The notes under the pieces: generated by a model | What the model was told of the DNA's origin: nothing | Seen by the model: the letters and a program-made list of their open reading frames with translations, nothing else | Database searches by the model: none | Part shown: positions 1 to 13,400 of the stretch, piece by piece | Layout: every line of letters starts with the position of its first letter | Numbering within the stretch: the stretch's first letter is position 1 | Position numbers and translations under genes: made by a program | Source of the DNA: Archilochus colubris | Lineage: Eukaryota; Chordata; Aves; Apodiformes; Trochilidae | Direction of reading: 5' to 3' | DNA: 64,000 bases | Assembly: GCA_023079485.1 (NCBI GenBank) | Contig: CM041083.1 | Location: forward strand, 173,345,480-173,409,479

Positions 1-1055
1 TTGGAAAGGACCTCTGAAGAGCTTCTAGTCCAACCCTCCTGCCAGAGCAGGATCCCCTAGAGCAGATTACACCTGAACATTTCCAGGTAGGTCTTGAATA
101 TCTCCAGGGATGGAGACTCCACAACCTCTCTGGGCAAGTTGTTCCAGTGCTCTGTCACCCTCACATTAAAGAAATATTTTCTTACCTTCTGGTTAAATCT
201 CACGTGTGCCAGACCGTTACTCCTTGTTCTGTCACTGGACAGCACAGGGAAGAGTCTGGCTCCATCCTCCTAGCACCCGCCCTTTAGATATTTATAAACA
301 TTGGTTTATAAATTGAGATCCCCCCTCAGCCTCCTCTAACCTGAGCAGCCCAGCCTTTCTCAGCCTTTCCATAGGGCATATGCTCCAGTCCCTTAATCAT
401 CTTAGTGTATCTGTGCTAGACTCTCTTCAGTAGTTCCTTGTCCCTCTTGAACTGGGGAGCACAGAACTGCACACAGTACTCCAGGTGAGGCCTCCCCAGG
501 GCAGAGTAGAGTGGAAGGATAACTTCCCTCAACCTGCTGGCTGCACTCCTAAAGTACCCCAGGGTGGCATTGGCCCTTTTGGCTGTGAAGACACATTGCT
601 GGCCTATGGGGAGCCTGCTTTCCACCATGACTCACAGATATTTTTCCCCAGAGCTGCTTTCCAGCGGGTCAGACTGTAATGTGTACTGATGCACGGGATT
701 GTTCTTCCCCAGCTGGAGTACTCTACAGTTGTCCATATTGAACTTATTAGGTTTCTCCCCACCCAGCTCTCCAACCTGTTTGGGTCCTGCTGGATGTCAG
801 CACAGATTTCTGGTGTGACAGCCACCCCTCCTGGTTTTGTATCATCACTGAATTTGTTAATGATACATTTTCCAGGTCATTGATGAATATATTGAACAGG
901 ACTGGACCCAGTACTGACCTCTAAGGAACACTGCTAGTCACAGGCTTCCAGCTGGACTCAGCCCCACTGACTGCATCTCCCTGGGCTCTGTTGTTCTGCC
1001 GGTTCCTAATCCATCTCTACTGCCCGACTGTCCGATCCACTCTTCTCAAATTGGG
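1..1055 (-). mobile_element. CR1 LINE fragment, antisense, cut by window start
   Basis: Read on the minus strand this is the C-terminal part of CR1 ORF2 (reverse transcriptase side) and the 3' region. Translated pieces match the CR1 signature, for example [15 protein letters not shown] (near 57-245) and [12 protein letters not shown] (near 416-628). The + strand phrases around 880-1040 (second-guess word order of the CR1 RT complement) also fit. The frame is broken many times, so it is an inactive copy. The ATTCTATG repeat that ends CR1 would lie before position 1 and is not in the window. The inner edge near 1055 is an estimate. CR1 is a non-LTR retrotransposon that usually leaves 5'-truncated copies. 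Confidence 0.9.
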
Positions 1056-4000
1056 CCAGAGTGTCACTTTCTATTGCAAGTGGTTAATGCTGTGGTTAAT
1101 TTTATTTCTGGTACTGCAAAATTTTCATCAGTGTGTATCTCATGCTTCATGTATACACCACAGGACAGAGCAACAAACCACACAGCTCAGCAGGTATTTT
1201 GCATGGATTACATGGTTGGAGGAGGAAAGGGAGAGCAGAGTTGCCTGAGATGAGAGACAGTTGATGTTCAGTTGTCAGGCCAGTCACCCTGTGATTCATT
1301 TCAGTCATTGCCTGCAGTCGTACTTTCCTGTAGCATTCTTCCTTTGTGAACTTCTCTTACCAGCAACCTGATGATGGTCTTTGCTCTCATCAGCCCTTTG
1401 CCACACCAGCAGACTCAGGTTGTTTGGCATGGTAGAGTCACACAAGCAAGGTCTTGAGTAGGAAGGTGAAAAGAGAGACTCAGTCATATCTTGAGCGGCT
1501 GGCAAGCAGCTTCTTGGTAAGGTAGGAAATTTTACCTTTAGAAATGGTAGCCTTCCCTTGTCCTTGTGGTGTTAATGCTGATTGCTGGTATATTTTTTTT
1601 TCTGCTTTTTTTTTTTCCCCATGGAGGCAGGATGTTTGATATGCCAGTAAAGTTGTCTCTTTGTTTTGATTTATAAACATAATTGTTCCTATATTAGGGA
1701 TTGAAATACAAGGACTGGACAAGGGGCCAGCCAGAAATCTGGGTGAGAGGAGTTAGGACATGTTGGTCTGGTAGGATGAGGAGAACAAAGGTGGTAACTG
1801 TTAATCACTTCTAAAAGGCTGTAAGCTGCTGCTCTACATTATGCAGCCTTGTGAATAGTTGAGCAATGAAATGATGAACAAACAGGGATAGCACAGATAA
1901 AGAGATTTGGATTATGGAGGGAGTTGGGGGCAAAAAACTTGAGCATGTGGGTAGGGGCAGAACTGCATGCTGGGCATGAAACAGTCAGCTCTTTGAGCAG
2001 TCTCCAGTTGCAGAGTAACTATGCTGTGAATATACAGGCACCAGATTTGGCCTAGAGCAGACTCAGCTCAGCACTAAGTTTATTAGTTCAAGTGCTGTGC
2101 CATGTTAACACATCTCTGCTATTTCCAGGACCAGCTTTGCAGTGCAGCTGCTTTCAGACAGTTCCTGAACTAATAAGTCCTGATGGACCCAAGCTGGCTC
2201 TGTGCAGACCCACTTGGGTGTTTCTGTGCTGTGCTTCACGTTCCAGGGTATTTTATTAGTTTGGCTGGAAATCCAGGTCTGAACTTGCTTTGTGCAGGCT
2301 AACTGACGTCGATGGATAAGAAGACCTCCCAAATCTGGAGGTCTGGAGGAATCATGGTGCAGAGACACCAAAGTGCTAACAAGTCCTGAAGGACCCACAT
2401 GAACTTCATTGGTGGATGACCATTTTCATATTGTGCTTTTCTGCATTTCTTGTGGTAGTTGGGTAATCAGGGATGTTCTGTTACCCGTGTATCTGAGCCC
2501 TTCTTTGCCCTTGAGAATGCAGAGCAGCCTATACAGGCTTCCTGTTTTACTGGTCTAGCTACTGAACATGTAGAAGGGAAAAGAACTGGCTCCTGAGGAT
2601 TAAAACCTAGCCATCTCACAGCTAGAAAGTTACTAATGATGTACTGTAGTAGAGAAAATTCTGTGTTTACTTAGTATTCGTGTACATGAACCAATGGAAT
2701 TATTTTTTTATGTGCATATAGGAGATTTTTACTTGCTTTGTGAGTTGGGCCCATGGTACTGCCCTACCATTTTTAATGTTTTCTCTGAAAATCATAAGAA
2801 CTAGAAATTATTTTCTAGACAGAGAAATAATACTGAGACCCCACCTATTTGTAGGGTTCTAAGGACAAAGCTCTGGAAAACACTAAAATACATCAAATGA
2901 AGTCACTGTGCATGACATAGTTCTGGCCTGAACTCTGTATAACAAATAAAAAAATTTTACATAGTGGCTTCAAACTGAGTATTACCAAAAGCAACCAGAA
3001 TCACACCTAGCTGCTTAACAGGGTGGGCGTGAAGGGCACTCTCTATTCAGTACATTTTCAGAGGGGTAGGTGTTTTGTCAGAATGGGAACTATTTATATC
3101 CTTTACTGGTTTTAGCAAAGAGGTTAGGAATTGAAGGCAGTTGTTGAAGTCTGGTATTTTACTCTACACCTGAAGTTAAGACTGTTGATTTTTGTGTTTG
3201 CATCAAGAAAAGAAGTAGGGGTTAGGGGCTAGCTGCAAGCTGAAAACTATTTTTCACTTTTGTTTTTCTGAACTGCACAAGTTTAGTTGGGTACAATTTT
3301 TCAGTCTGCTGTTTTCTTAAACAATAAATTTATTAGCCTTTTTATTGTTTTACAGGAACTGCCATATAAATAGCACTGGAAGGATTGAAAGTGGGGAGGG
3401 AAATTTAGCAGTTCTAATATTTTTAGGAATTACTTATTCAAAAATAAAAGGAGCGGTTTCACATTAGACTTGGCAAGTTGTTTGAACAAATCTCATATAT
3501 ACCAAAAGTCAGATGGAGGCAGAGGCAGAAATAAATGGACTGTGATGCCAAACCATAGGGCATCGACACACATTAATTTAAGCCTTCATTCTTTCAAATG
3601 AGACTAAAGAACTTTTGTCTCAATGCAACGATACAGGAAGCATTTAACTTTAAAATTTTAGGTCAAATTCAGAGAAGATGTTACAGCAAAAGAATACGGT
3701 GGAATACTTAATGCCTAAAAGTATTTTGCAGTAGTAGGCAGGTTTGATTGATTTTATTTTTTTTTTACATTCTCACACTTTGCATTAAGCATTTTGATAC
3801 TTGCTTTTATTTGACATTTAAAACCTTGTTCATTTTATCTGCTACAAAATAAACCACGCTACTTGGCTTTTAAGGTTCTTGATGCAGAAGCTGGAATGAA
3901 TTGAGCAGGATATGTGAACATTAGTACTTTCAGAATAATTATAAGACCTTGAAAATAATGTTTACAGCAAACAAATATGTATGGTTTTTACACAGCTGTC

Positions 4001-7000
4001 TTTAAAAAGTAAGTTTATATAAAATACGTTCACATATTATTATACCTTTTTAATAAGGTGAATGGGAATATGCTTATTTTAGAAATTATCACTCTGTGGC
4101 CCTATTTTACTTAAGTTCCCCCTAAATTGTCATTTGCATCTCCTGAACAAAGCTTTTCCTGCAGGTAATTTGCACCATTTCTTATATGCTGTCTCTTAAA
4201 AGGCATACTGAGCTCAGCCATGTATAAAGCAGATATAAATGGCAAGGTAAGAAGCCAGAAGGAAGCATATCAAATAAAATAACTGAGAAGAGATGTTTTT
4301 GTTTGTAACACCATCTCCTATTTCTGCTTCTGCCATCTGGCTTGGAAGAGACCAGCTTATGCCAACTTTGGCCTCTGCACATGGGAATAGGGCTGATTCA
4401 GCCAGTAATACAGCTGCACCAGTGCTGACCCTATAAATATGGAGAAGGGAAGTCTGAATTTTTAATCTTTTGAAGTGATAGCCTGTTCGTGAACTTCTCA
4501 AGTTTGGCCTCTCCTTCATTCAGCTCAGAGCCCTCCATTATCTAGATTTCAGTAATGGATGAATTAGTACTGTCCATTGCTGCCAGTGAGTCCATGAACA
4601 TGAATTTTTGGCCTAAGATGTGAACTGTGCCAGCATATGGGGAAGCCCGAAGATGTTCTCAGGCAGAAGTCTTAATATTTAGCTGTAATGCAGATGTGTG
4701 TACTGGTGCAAGAGACCACTCAAAGCATCTAGTACCAATTCCATGTGAAGTTTTGCTCAGTAGAGAAAGTATTACCATATCATTGTGTTTTGTGGTAGGA
4801 TTTTCAGGTGAAATGGAAATGTTACTTCAAGGAATGTAAATTATGTCACATTAAACATTATTTTCTTAGGGTGCCATATAATCAATGCTGTGTTTACCAA
4901 ACTGATAATCATTCCATCTTTCACAACAGGCATGACAAAAGGTTCCTCATTGAAGCTGGCACTGCGTACGGTCAAGGGGGAGGGCAAGGTGGTGAGGTAA
5001 CATCAAGCTAACATAAAAGAATAACAACAAAGATCTTACAAAAAATCAGGTGTCCTTAAGTGGGAAGCCATACCATATATGTAAACACCTGCAAAAGAGG
5101 CTGTTTGCAGAGATAAATTGGGCTGTGTGCCATTAGGTACTCCCCTGAAGGTATTGCCACCTCTCTGAAGTAATCTATGGTCTAGTTTTCTAATTATCTG
5201 ACACTGGTCAAAGACCCCAGTGTCACATCCAGAGTAGCTTATATTCTGTGACAGCTGCTCCTGCCACAGATTGTGTTCCTTTGTTCCAGTAACTATACAG
5301 TGAATGAGAATAGCTCACTGGTGTGGGTAAAAATTAGTATATTTTTTTTGTGACTGGTTCTTTCTCAGCTGGATCAGTGAGTGGAGCCAGCTTGTAGTAT
5401 GGCCATGAGATTGCTTTCCATCTTTTGATGGAAAGAAAGTAGCAGCAATGTGCAACAGGGAGGGAGCAAATGTGGGAACTTCAGGACTGTGCTTTTCAAT
5501 GTCCTGTGATTTTTGGTCATTTGAAGCCATTCATGATTCTGTATCGTCATCCTGTGCATACCTGAATTCATTCATCATGCTAGTAGTTAATTACCATGTA
5601 ACTTATAAAAATGGTTATAAATTTGTGTGATGCAAAGTACTGAATTTATTACTGGTTTTTCACAGGGCTTTTTTCAGGGCATGCTGCAGGACAGAGGACA
5701 CAGGCACTTAATTAAAACCATTTACATAAGGGTTGACTGATTCTAAAAAGAACCTAAGTAAAACAATTATTAGATCTAACATATCCATGCCCTGAAGCTG
5801 TGTAGTTTGAAGTCTTCCATAAAATGTCCATTTAATGGGCTCCATCATAATGGCTCCATTTGACACACCTTTCGTTCATGGTTAGAAGTTAAGAAGGGAA
5901 TGGAAAAGACTTGTATAGGTGACGTATGGTTTAATATCTGTTTTTAAATGAAATCTTTACTTTATATTTCCAGACTTTAAAATAATCCTGATTTTTTTTT
6001 TTTTCAGGGTGATGGTGGGAGGGAAATTTGCGTTCTTAGAGCGTTTTTTCCTCTTACGCAATTGACAGATATTTGCAGCCTTTTTGCTTGCTTGGCTGAC
6101 AGCTTTTGCATGGGAATTCCATGTAACTTAATATTAGTCTGTTATGTATAGTATTCTATAAGCATTAAAAAAACAAAAAATCAAAAAACAAAAAGCCTAG
6201 ATCAAAACCAAACAAACATGAGCAGACCTTGCATCATCCATAACAGTTTCATAGATCTTACTGGGAATTTTGTGCTCTTTTCCAATGTATTCATGTTGCT
6301 GTACCAGCTAACACTTTTTTTTTTTTTAATGGCCAGTTTCATTAGTACCTCATATCTGTCCATTGTGGAAAAAATTATTGCCAGAAATCCTTTGACAGCT
6401 GGTTCATTTTCACTTTGTTCTGTTTATATATTTTATAGATTTTGCCTTGTTGTATGTCTGACCTCCATGAAATAGGATAGGCTTTTCTCCTCTTCTGCAA
6501 TGGAAAGCTTTATTTAAGCTTTTGTACTCTCTTTTGTTCAGTTGCAGGATTCTGAGGTACTGTCTGTAGACTCCAGTACAACTGATGGATATATCACCCA
6601 CATTTTTAGATGGACTTCATGTGATCTGCTTAATGATGAATGAACAGTAGGCTACAAGTTAAGCAAAGCAGACATAAATACCAGCCTAGTGTTGGCGTTT
6701 GATTGTCCTGCATTGTGCTTAACCTCAGCACTACCTCTGGTGTAGGTATAGCGACACTGCATCCTGATGCATTCTGTGTTGCTAGGGGTTTTTGTAAGCT
6801 CAGTGGAGACAGATGCGTGTACTAGCAGGAGATGATAGAGGTGGATTTAGCCTGTATCCACAGGTGGATTCAGCTGCCTCGTGGAAGTGCCTGTCATCTT
6901 GTCTTCCCTGGCAGTACATAGTGTGGCTTGCTAACTGCAGTGCCTCCTTAGGAGAGCATTAATTGAACCTCTCTGTACCCTTGCAAGAGTGTTTTGTATC

Positions 7001-9016
7001 CTTGCAGGGAATGTTGTCCTAGGGGAATACTGTGCTGTACTGGCACTTCTGTTAGTAAGATGAGCTCTACTGATTGTTTTACCTGCAGCTTACAGCTGAT
7101 GGACAGTTGGTAGAGAGCATAACATATAGTCAGAAAGGTCTGACCTCTCACCAGTTATTCTTATATATGAACAAGTTTCTCAGAGCTAAGTGTAGTGGCA
7201 ATCACCTGATGGTTTCTTTTAGAATTTAACATAGAAACTCTTCCTGTAATGTTGCTTTTGTCTACTTATTTTCTCTAAGACTAGTTCTTACCTGAATGTG
7301 AATCTTAAAAAAAAAAAAACAAAACTCAAAAAGCCAAAACCTAGTTTTACTCTTCATTTTGCATGTTAGAAAATTGTTGCAGTATGGCTTTTTAAAAAGA
7401 CTTTATTTATTTAGCTGTAAGAGATCTTGCCCAAATATACGGACTGATAAATATAATGACATTAAAGAAATCCAGTTACCTTTCCTGGCTAAAGGCCAGA
7501 ACAAACACAAGTTAGGTTTGGACACTTAACTTCAAAATTCCCTTGCTCAGCATTTTCGTAGTCATGAAGTGTTTAAATTCAGATAAATAGGGCCTTCTCT
7601 GCCCTTAAGGCCACATTAATATTGCATCCAGTTTTCCAAGCAGGCATTTTCCCAATTGCCTGTTTTTACCTGCCAGCTTGACATCTAGTAGAACCAATCT
7701 GTAACAAAAATACATACTTCAGGTACTCCTGGAAATGGAGTAGGGTATTGCCTACGTTTTGACGAAACTGAAGGTAAAAGAAACCACCTTTGCCTTTGCC
7801 CACTCCTTCCCTTCTTGTGTATGTATGCATGTGTGTGTCCTTTCTGGTAAACCATCTTTTGTAGCAGCTGCGTGGAGAATGTGATGTGTGCTCTGCCCCC
7901 ATCAGCACGAGGTACTGGGCTACAGGCTGCAGCTCAGACTGTTCATCAGGGTATGGTCACTGTTGTCCTCTGTGGAGTGTTAAACCCCAGGGAACTTGGG
8001 GAGGACCAGAGAGCTAAACAGGCAGAGCTATGCTTCTCTTTGCATGGGGAAGAGCTACTGCCTGAGTCTATTGGGCTGTATGTACAGAGGAGCAGAGCAA
8101 AGCCTGGGGTAGCATGGGGCAGGCCTTAGTGATGTAGGGCAGTTGTCTGGGTTGGGAATGCAGAGGATTGATGAGGAAGAGACGGGACGCTGCATCCCTT
8201 GGGTTTATTATACTCCCTGCACGCACGTGTCTCCCAGGCTTAGCAGGGACGGATAAATTCAGTATGTTAATAGCAGCTTAGGAAAGGAACCTATCCACTA
8301 AATAAAGATGTGAACTTCATTAAAACCAACTACCTTAGGAAGGATTGTCTGCTTAATTGTTCATGTTATACAAGATGTAACTTAGAGCTCGTCTGGACTC
8401 ATTCCCAGTGTTCATAAATCTGTGCATGAAGAAAGCAGAGCAAGTGAGCTCTAAAAGTTCCTTTGGGGTTTTTTTGTTTTGCTTTTTGTTTTAAATTTTG
8501 AAACTCATATTTAGTGTGTATATTTTAACATGTTCATATGAAACACATCAAAGTAAACACATGCAGTGTGTTTCTTTCACAGTCATTAATCACTGTAGTG
8601 TTTTAAAAAGTAACAAAAAATACACTAATGTTAAACTGTGGTCAAGAATTGAAATATACACAGCTCTAGAAATTTGAAGTTTGTCTTTGCCAGCGCAAAT
8701 GTAGCTTGACAACCGTGTGTGTTTATGTATGAGCATATGAAACAGGTCTGGTTAGCAAATACGGAGTTTTTCCATTAAAACCCCTCAGCTTACATGGAAA
8801 CTTTTTAAAGCCCTGTTTTGAGTCACCTGAAGACTCAGCTAAAAATTCAGGGGAAGAAAACGACTGTAAATGCTATGAACTGCTCTGAGACTTTATCGTA
8901 CATCACTGTATCACAAAACATTTACTTTTTAAGTCCTGCTTATGCCTTTATCTGGGCAATTTATTTTTGTAACAACCGAATAACCAGGACTTGATGTCAA
9001 AGGTTATTAGGGGCTC

Positions 9017-9041
9017 TTTTTTTTTTTTTTTTTTTTTTTTT
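9017..9041. repeat. T25 homopolymer
   Basis: An uninterrupted run of 25 T in intron 1. No SINE-like body adjoins it on either side that I recognise. Likely length-polymorphic. Confidence 0.95.
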
Positions 9042-9690
9042 GCCACTGAGGTGCCAGTGTACAAACAGTTAGAAGTCCACCTGTCCTTTCTGGATCTTGG
9101 TGATAGACAGAGCGGATGGCAGCTATTTCTTGCACTTGAGGTTTCTGCCTCCCTGTTTTCCATAGAAAAGAACTGTCCTGTCTCCCTGCAGCCTCCTGGA
9201 TGCTGCTGAAAGGGGAAGGATGATGTGGCACCTCTGTTCCTTCCAACAGCCTCTCCTTTGTGAATAGCTTTTCAGCCCACCTTTGCTGCTCCTCTCTGCA
9301 TTTCTCAGCAGCATCATGATGCAAATATCAGCCTGATCCTTGTCAGTCCATTCTCTGGTGTCTGGATACTGGTTATGTATGTAAAAATGCTTTAGTAATT
9401 TTCCTTACTCTGATAAATGCCGATACAAAAAGAATTGGAACAGAACTGGCAGTGTGCAAGCTAAGAAAGATGATGCTGTCATGTTGTTCTTCACTCAGAA
9501 TAAATACAAGTTAGACTTTCCCTATCAAGGGGACTTGGATAGAATGCAATTAAATAGGGATCCTTTTAGAAGTTTTTTCAGAGTTGAATCACCATCGTTG
9601 TGGGAGCTGTTTCATTTTTCTTTTTTTTTTTTTAATTTCACAGAGAGTAATAGTACTTTTGTGGCTCTGCTTTTTGTCTTTTTTTTGGTC

Positions 9691-9714
9691 TTTTTTTTTT
9701 TTTTTTTTTTTTTT
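9691..9714. repeat. T24 homopolymer in a T-rich tract
   Basis: A run of 24 T preceded by further T-rich sequence from about 9620. It lies 650 bp downstream of the T25 run in the same intron. Confidence 0.95.
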
Positions 9715-10383
9715 CCTGCTTAAAGACACAGAAAAGAGAACAACTTTCAGAGACTTAAGCCAGAGGTGCTGTATTCTCTCAGCTTCTTCTTCCTGTCTGG
9801 AGGAGTTAAATGCACTCTTTAGTTTTTTTAAGATCATATACAACGTATAAACAAATGTTCATGTATTTCACAGGAGTAACAGACAATTCTTGCCCCATAC
9901 TCCTGCATAGTCAGACTTTCTGAAAGCTTTAGAGGACCACTGTTTCTTCCCACAAATATTTTACTTTTTGCACTCTTAACTTTTTAGCATCGACACTGTG
10001 CTTTGCCTGACTTGCAAAAGCATTCTCCTTGTCTTTGTGACTAATTGGGGTAACATACCAGTTCATCTCACTTAACTGAGATGTCAAACTTAGGAGTTCT
10101 CTTGCCTGAGGCTCTCTAGGGGGAAGTGGTTCTCAAAATCCAAATCATCCCCAGGTGCGTATCTTTCCTGTGGCAGACAGAGTGCCAGGAATTCTGGAAA
10201 CATACGTTAGGTGACTTGGTCAGGTAGGATGAATTTGGGCTAATGCATATAACTTTCAGGCAAAAGTATTTGAGTTTTCAAAAAATGTCAGTCCAAGTAA
10301 TTCTTAAGGTCTTGGAGAAGCATGGCAGAATGTGTATTACTTCTTACTTTACAACTTCATAACTTTCTCCTCTCCCCCTACAG

Positions 10384-10455
10384 AGGAAGCCATTGAGTGC
10401 CCCAAGACACCTGACAGTGGACCTTTGTTTACACAACTGCGCAATCCAAGCACAG
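10384..10455 (+). CDS. RNASEH2B: RNASEH2B exon 2 (72 nt)
   Basis: The exon follows CAG at 10381-10383 and begins in phase 1: its first two bases, AG, complete a codon that starts in exon 1. It encodes [17 protein letters not shown] then LRNPSTG, matching human residues 23-46 one for one in length though weakly in sequence (human ends NPCSG). The 3' boundary is CAG|GCAAGT, a GC donor. This is the only boundary that keeps the frame into exon 3. The next GT, 4 nt downstream, would break the frame. Confidence 0.9.
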
Positions 10456-13400
10456 GCAAGTTCTGGAACTGTGACATTAGGCTGTTAATGTGCTGGTTGA
10501 TTCCCTGCACCACCAAAAGCTTTGTATTTTGCAAGCTGAAATAATGATGATAGTGTAAATGATATGCTGCTGGTGATGCCAGATAGTTATTGCTACACAA
10601 ACATTCAGGATTTCTTCTATAATTTTAATTGGTTGAACTATTTATTCACCACAAACATTGGCAGCACAAAAAAGCAGTATAATTTAAGTTCTGTTTTGAA
10701 GTGCATTAGTTTTGGGTTGTTTACAGTATTGGGTATTGAACTTAGGCTTTATTTTTTTTTAATCCAAATTTAGGATTCATAGGATTCACCTTAGCTATAG
10801 AATAAATACTCAGAAGAAGTGATGTAGTTATACTTAGCAAGCATTTTGAGTAATTTCATTTTTTAAATTTAATATTCTTTGTCTGGTCCACGTGGTGGTT
10901 TCAGGCACTTTGAATTCAAAATACAGTGGAAAGACCAACAAATGCAGGTTATAGAATGGCACCAGCATCCCACACTGCCTTTCTTCTGGTCACATGGTTC
11001 TTTTTGTCAAGGATTTATTGTTACACGAGCAATGTAATAACTGGTGCATGAGATACTGCAACAGAAACTTGCAGTAAGCCTTTGTTAGGGTTAACATATT
11101 TTGTTTGAAAAGTCTTTTCATGCCATTCTTTGTTTTCATTTCATAAATTCATTTGTTCTCTATAGATTTAAGTTTTGAAATTTGCTGCTTATTTTATAAA
11201 TGTTTGCAACTAAGGTCTTCAGGTAGATTTTTATGTTACAATATAGTGACTACTACTTGTTCTGGAAAGAGGAAAATAATTAAAAAACATAGATACAGAA
11301 TGTGAAATCACTTATTCATCATGATAGTTGGTTTTTGCTTGCTCAGAATTACAGTGGGAATATATAGCCATGGATACTTTCCACCTGCTGTATTATATTG
11401 GCTTTCTAATTTGCTATGTTTCTAAAAGTGTAGATATTAATTTGCTTTTCTCTATAGAAGGAAAGGTTCATTTACTTAGAATCAGGGATCTTGAGAAAGG
11501 TTTCTGGGAAAAAACTAAAGTGCAGTGATTGCCTGGGTGTGTTCCTTTAGAATTTACAGGAGCTTATTTATAGACCTGCAAAAACTTTCAGTTATGTAGC
11601 CTATTATAAGTGTATGGTCTGAAAATGGAAGGTTTGAGAACACCCTATTAATGTATTTTCCTTATGTTTGGGTCTAACTAATGAATTGTTGATTCCAGGC
11701 TTTTGTATAATGCCAGGTTTTGTATAAATATGCACTGAAGGACTCAGCACACTATAGAAATCTTGCTGACCACTTTATTAAATAAAAGCATGCCTGGTCC
11801 TTTTTATAGACAGGTAAAACAGGACAAAATTTCTGTCCCTTACAAAGACTACTACCTAAGATTCTGCCTGCAATGTGCAAGTACCACAAGAAGCATTTTT
11901 CAAAGTGCTTAACTTAAAGAAGGGAAATAACCATACCACAAGACTTATTTAAAGTTAAGATAAAGATTACTATAAAACAACAAATTTAAGTGGTAAAGTT
12001 GTTAGCAAACCTGCCTGGGTTCTCTTTCCATCCCCCAGAATTTTTGTCTAACAGCATTGTTGGGAACTTTTGGTGAGTGTTCTTTTAGCATAAGCAAGTA
12101 AACTAAGGAGCTGGAATTGGGTGACAGGAATGGTGTTTTTTCCAAGATTCAGTGATCACTTTTTTGAGTACTTGACGTCTGGTGCTCATCAGTCTGTGGT
12201 GTAAACCCTTGTTGAGAAGCACATGGTAATGATTGAATCATATGCTCCCCTTTATATCTACTCACTCCTCCCCTCCCCAGAAGAAAAACTATCAGAGTAC
12301 TGAAACTGTATCCGTAGGTGAGGTTACACATCTGGTAAGGCTTTTGGATAAGGAGCAAAAAATGTATTATCAGTCATTTCTGGTAAGAGATGTGTCTGAC
12401 CATTTTAGCTGACCTCTCTCTGCACCCTCAGTCTTTTCAGGCTCAGAACAGCAGTGCTGAAGTCAGCTTGCAGCAGCTTATATTGAGACTTTTTTGAGTC
12501 AGCCCATGATCTGCAAGACAGTGCAGCTTTTCAGTTTATGTATTTTGAGCAGGATTGCCACGTTGTAGTTGCACTTATCTCTTGAAGATGGATTGATATC
12601 CGAGACAAGAGTGGTCCGGCCAACAGACTCAGCTGACCAAATTTCAGTGGCCCTGTTTGTAGTTCTGGCAACTTCCTGGTGTAGGTATGGAAAATGTCAG
12701 TCCTGTTCACAACATACTCATCACCCTTTCATTATAAGCCAAAATTAATGTGAAGTGGCAAGAGCTGTGCTATGGAGTGGCCTAAAATAGTGTTCCTTTC
12801 CAAACTATCAAGGTTTTGATTAGATCTTGAAGCAATTTCTTTTAGCTTTTATGGTCACCTTGTTTCTTTTCCCATACTGAGTCACTGTCAATCCATTTTG
12901 ATACACAAAATCAAAAATTATTTAAAATTGTCACTTCAAGGTTTGAGACTTTAATTCCTGTAACTAGAGTCAGATTTAGAGACAAAAGTGATGGAAGGAG
13001 AGGTGATTTTCTTTTTTTCCACCTTCTCCCTTCAGTACAGTCAAAAGCTGATTTCTTGAGTGATTTTGAGTTGGGTTTGCATCAAAGGCTTTGTGTTGTT
13101 AGATGAACTATTCACACATCTTATTTATTGATTTATATTCGGTTTGGTTTATAGAGCTGGTAAATGAACATCTGTATATAATAGTTTTCTTTGTCTGAGC
13201 TTTCTTTGTAGTGAGTTTATGTAGAATGTGTGTATGTTTGTGTGTCTGTATGTATATAGGGCACATTCTTCAGATGTATTGGGTATTCTTTTGATTTTTG
13301 TGAAAGCTTACAAACACAAACCAGATTTCTTTTCAACAGGGGAAGCAACTCTTTACTTATTCAATAGTGGTGCACAGCAGCTGTTTGAAGTAAAAGCTTT

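Larger units (their letters stand above)
1056..10383 (+). other. RNASEH2B: RNASEH2B intron 1 (3' portion)
   Basis: No exon that I can support lies here. There is no CpG-rich stretch of the kind expected around a first exon and promoter, so exon 1 is inferred to lie upstream of the window and intron 1 to exceed 9 kb here. The stretch is AT-rich, with two long T tracts (listed separately), an A-rich segment near 6168-6215 and short A runs near 7308. The intron ends with a pyrimidine-rich tract and CAG at 10381-10383. The open frames in it are short and match nothing I know. Confidence 0.7.

Noticed and set aside
7872..8129. Moderately GC-rich open frame considered as RNASEH2B exon 1
   Set aside because: The peptide does not resemble the RNASEH2B N-terminus, there is no CpG island, and no donor keeps phase 1 with exon 2.
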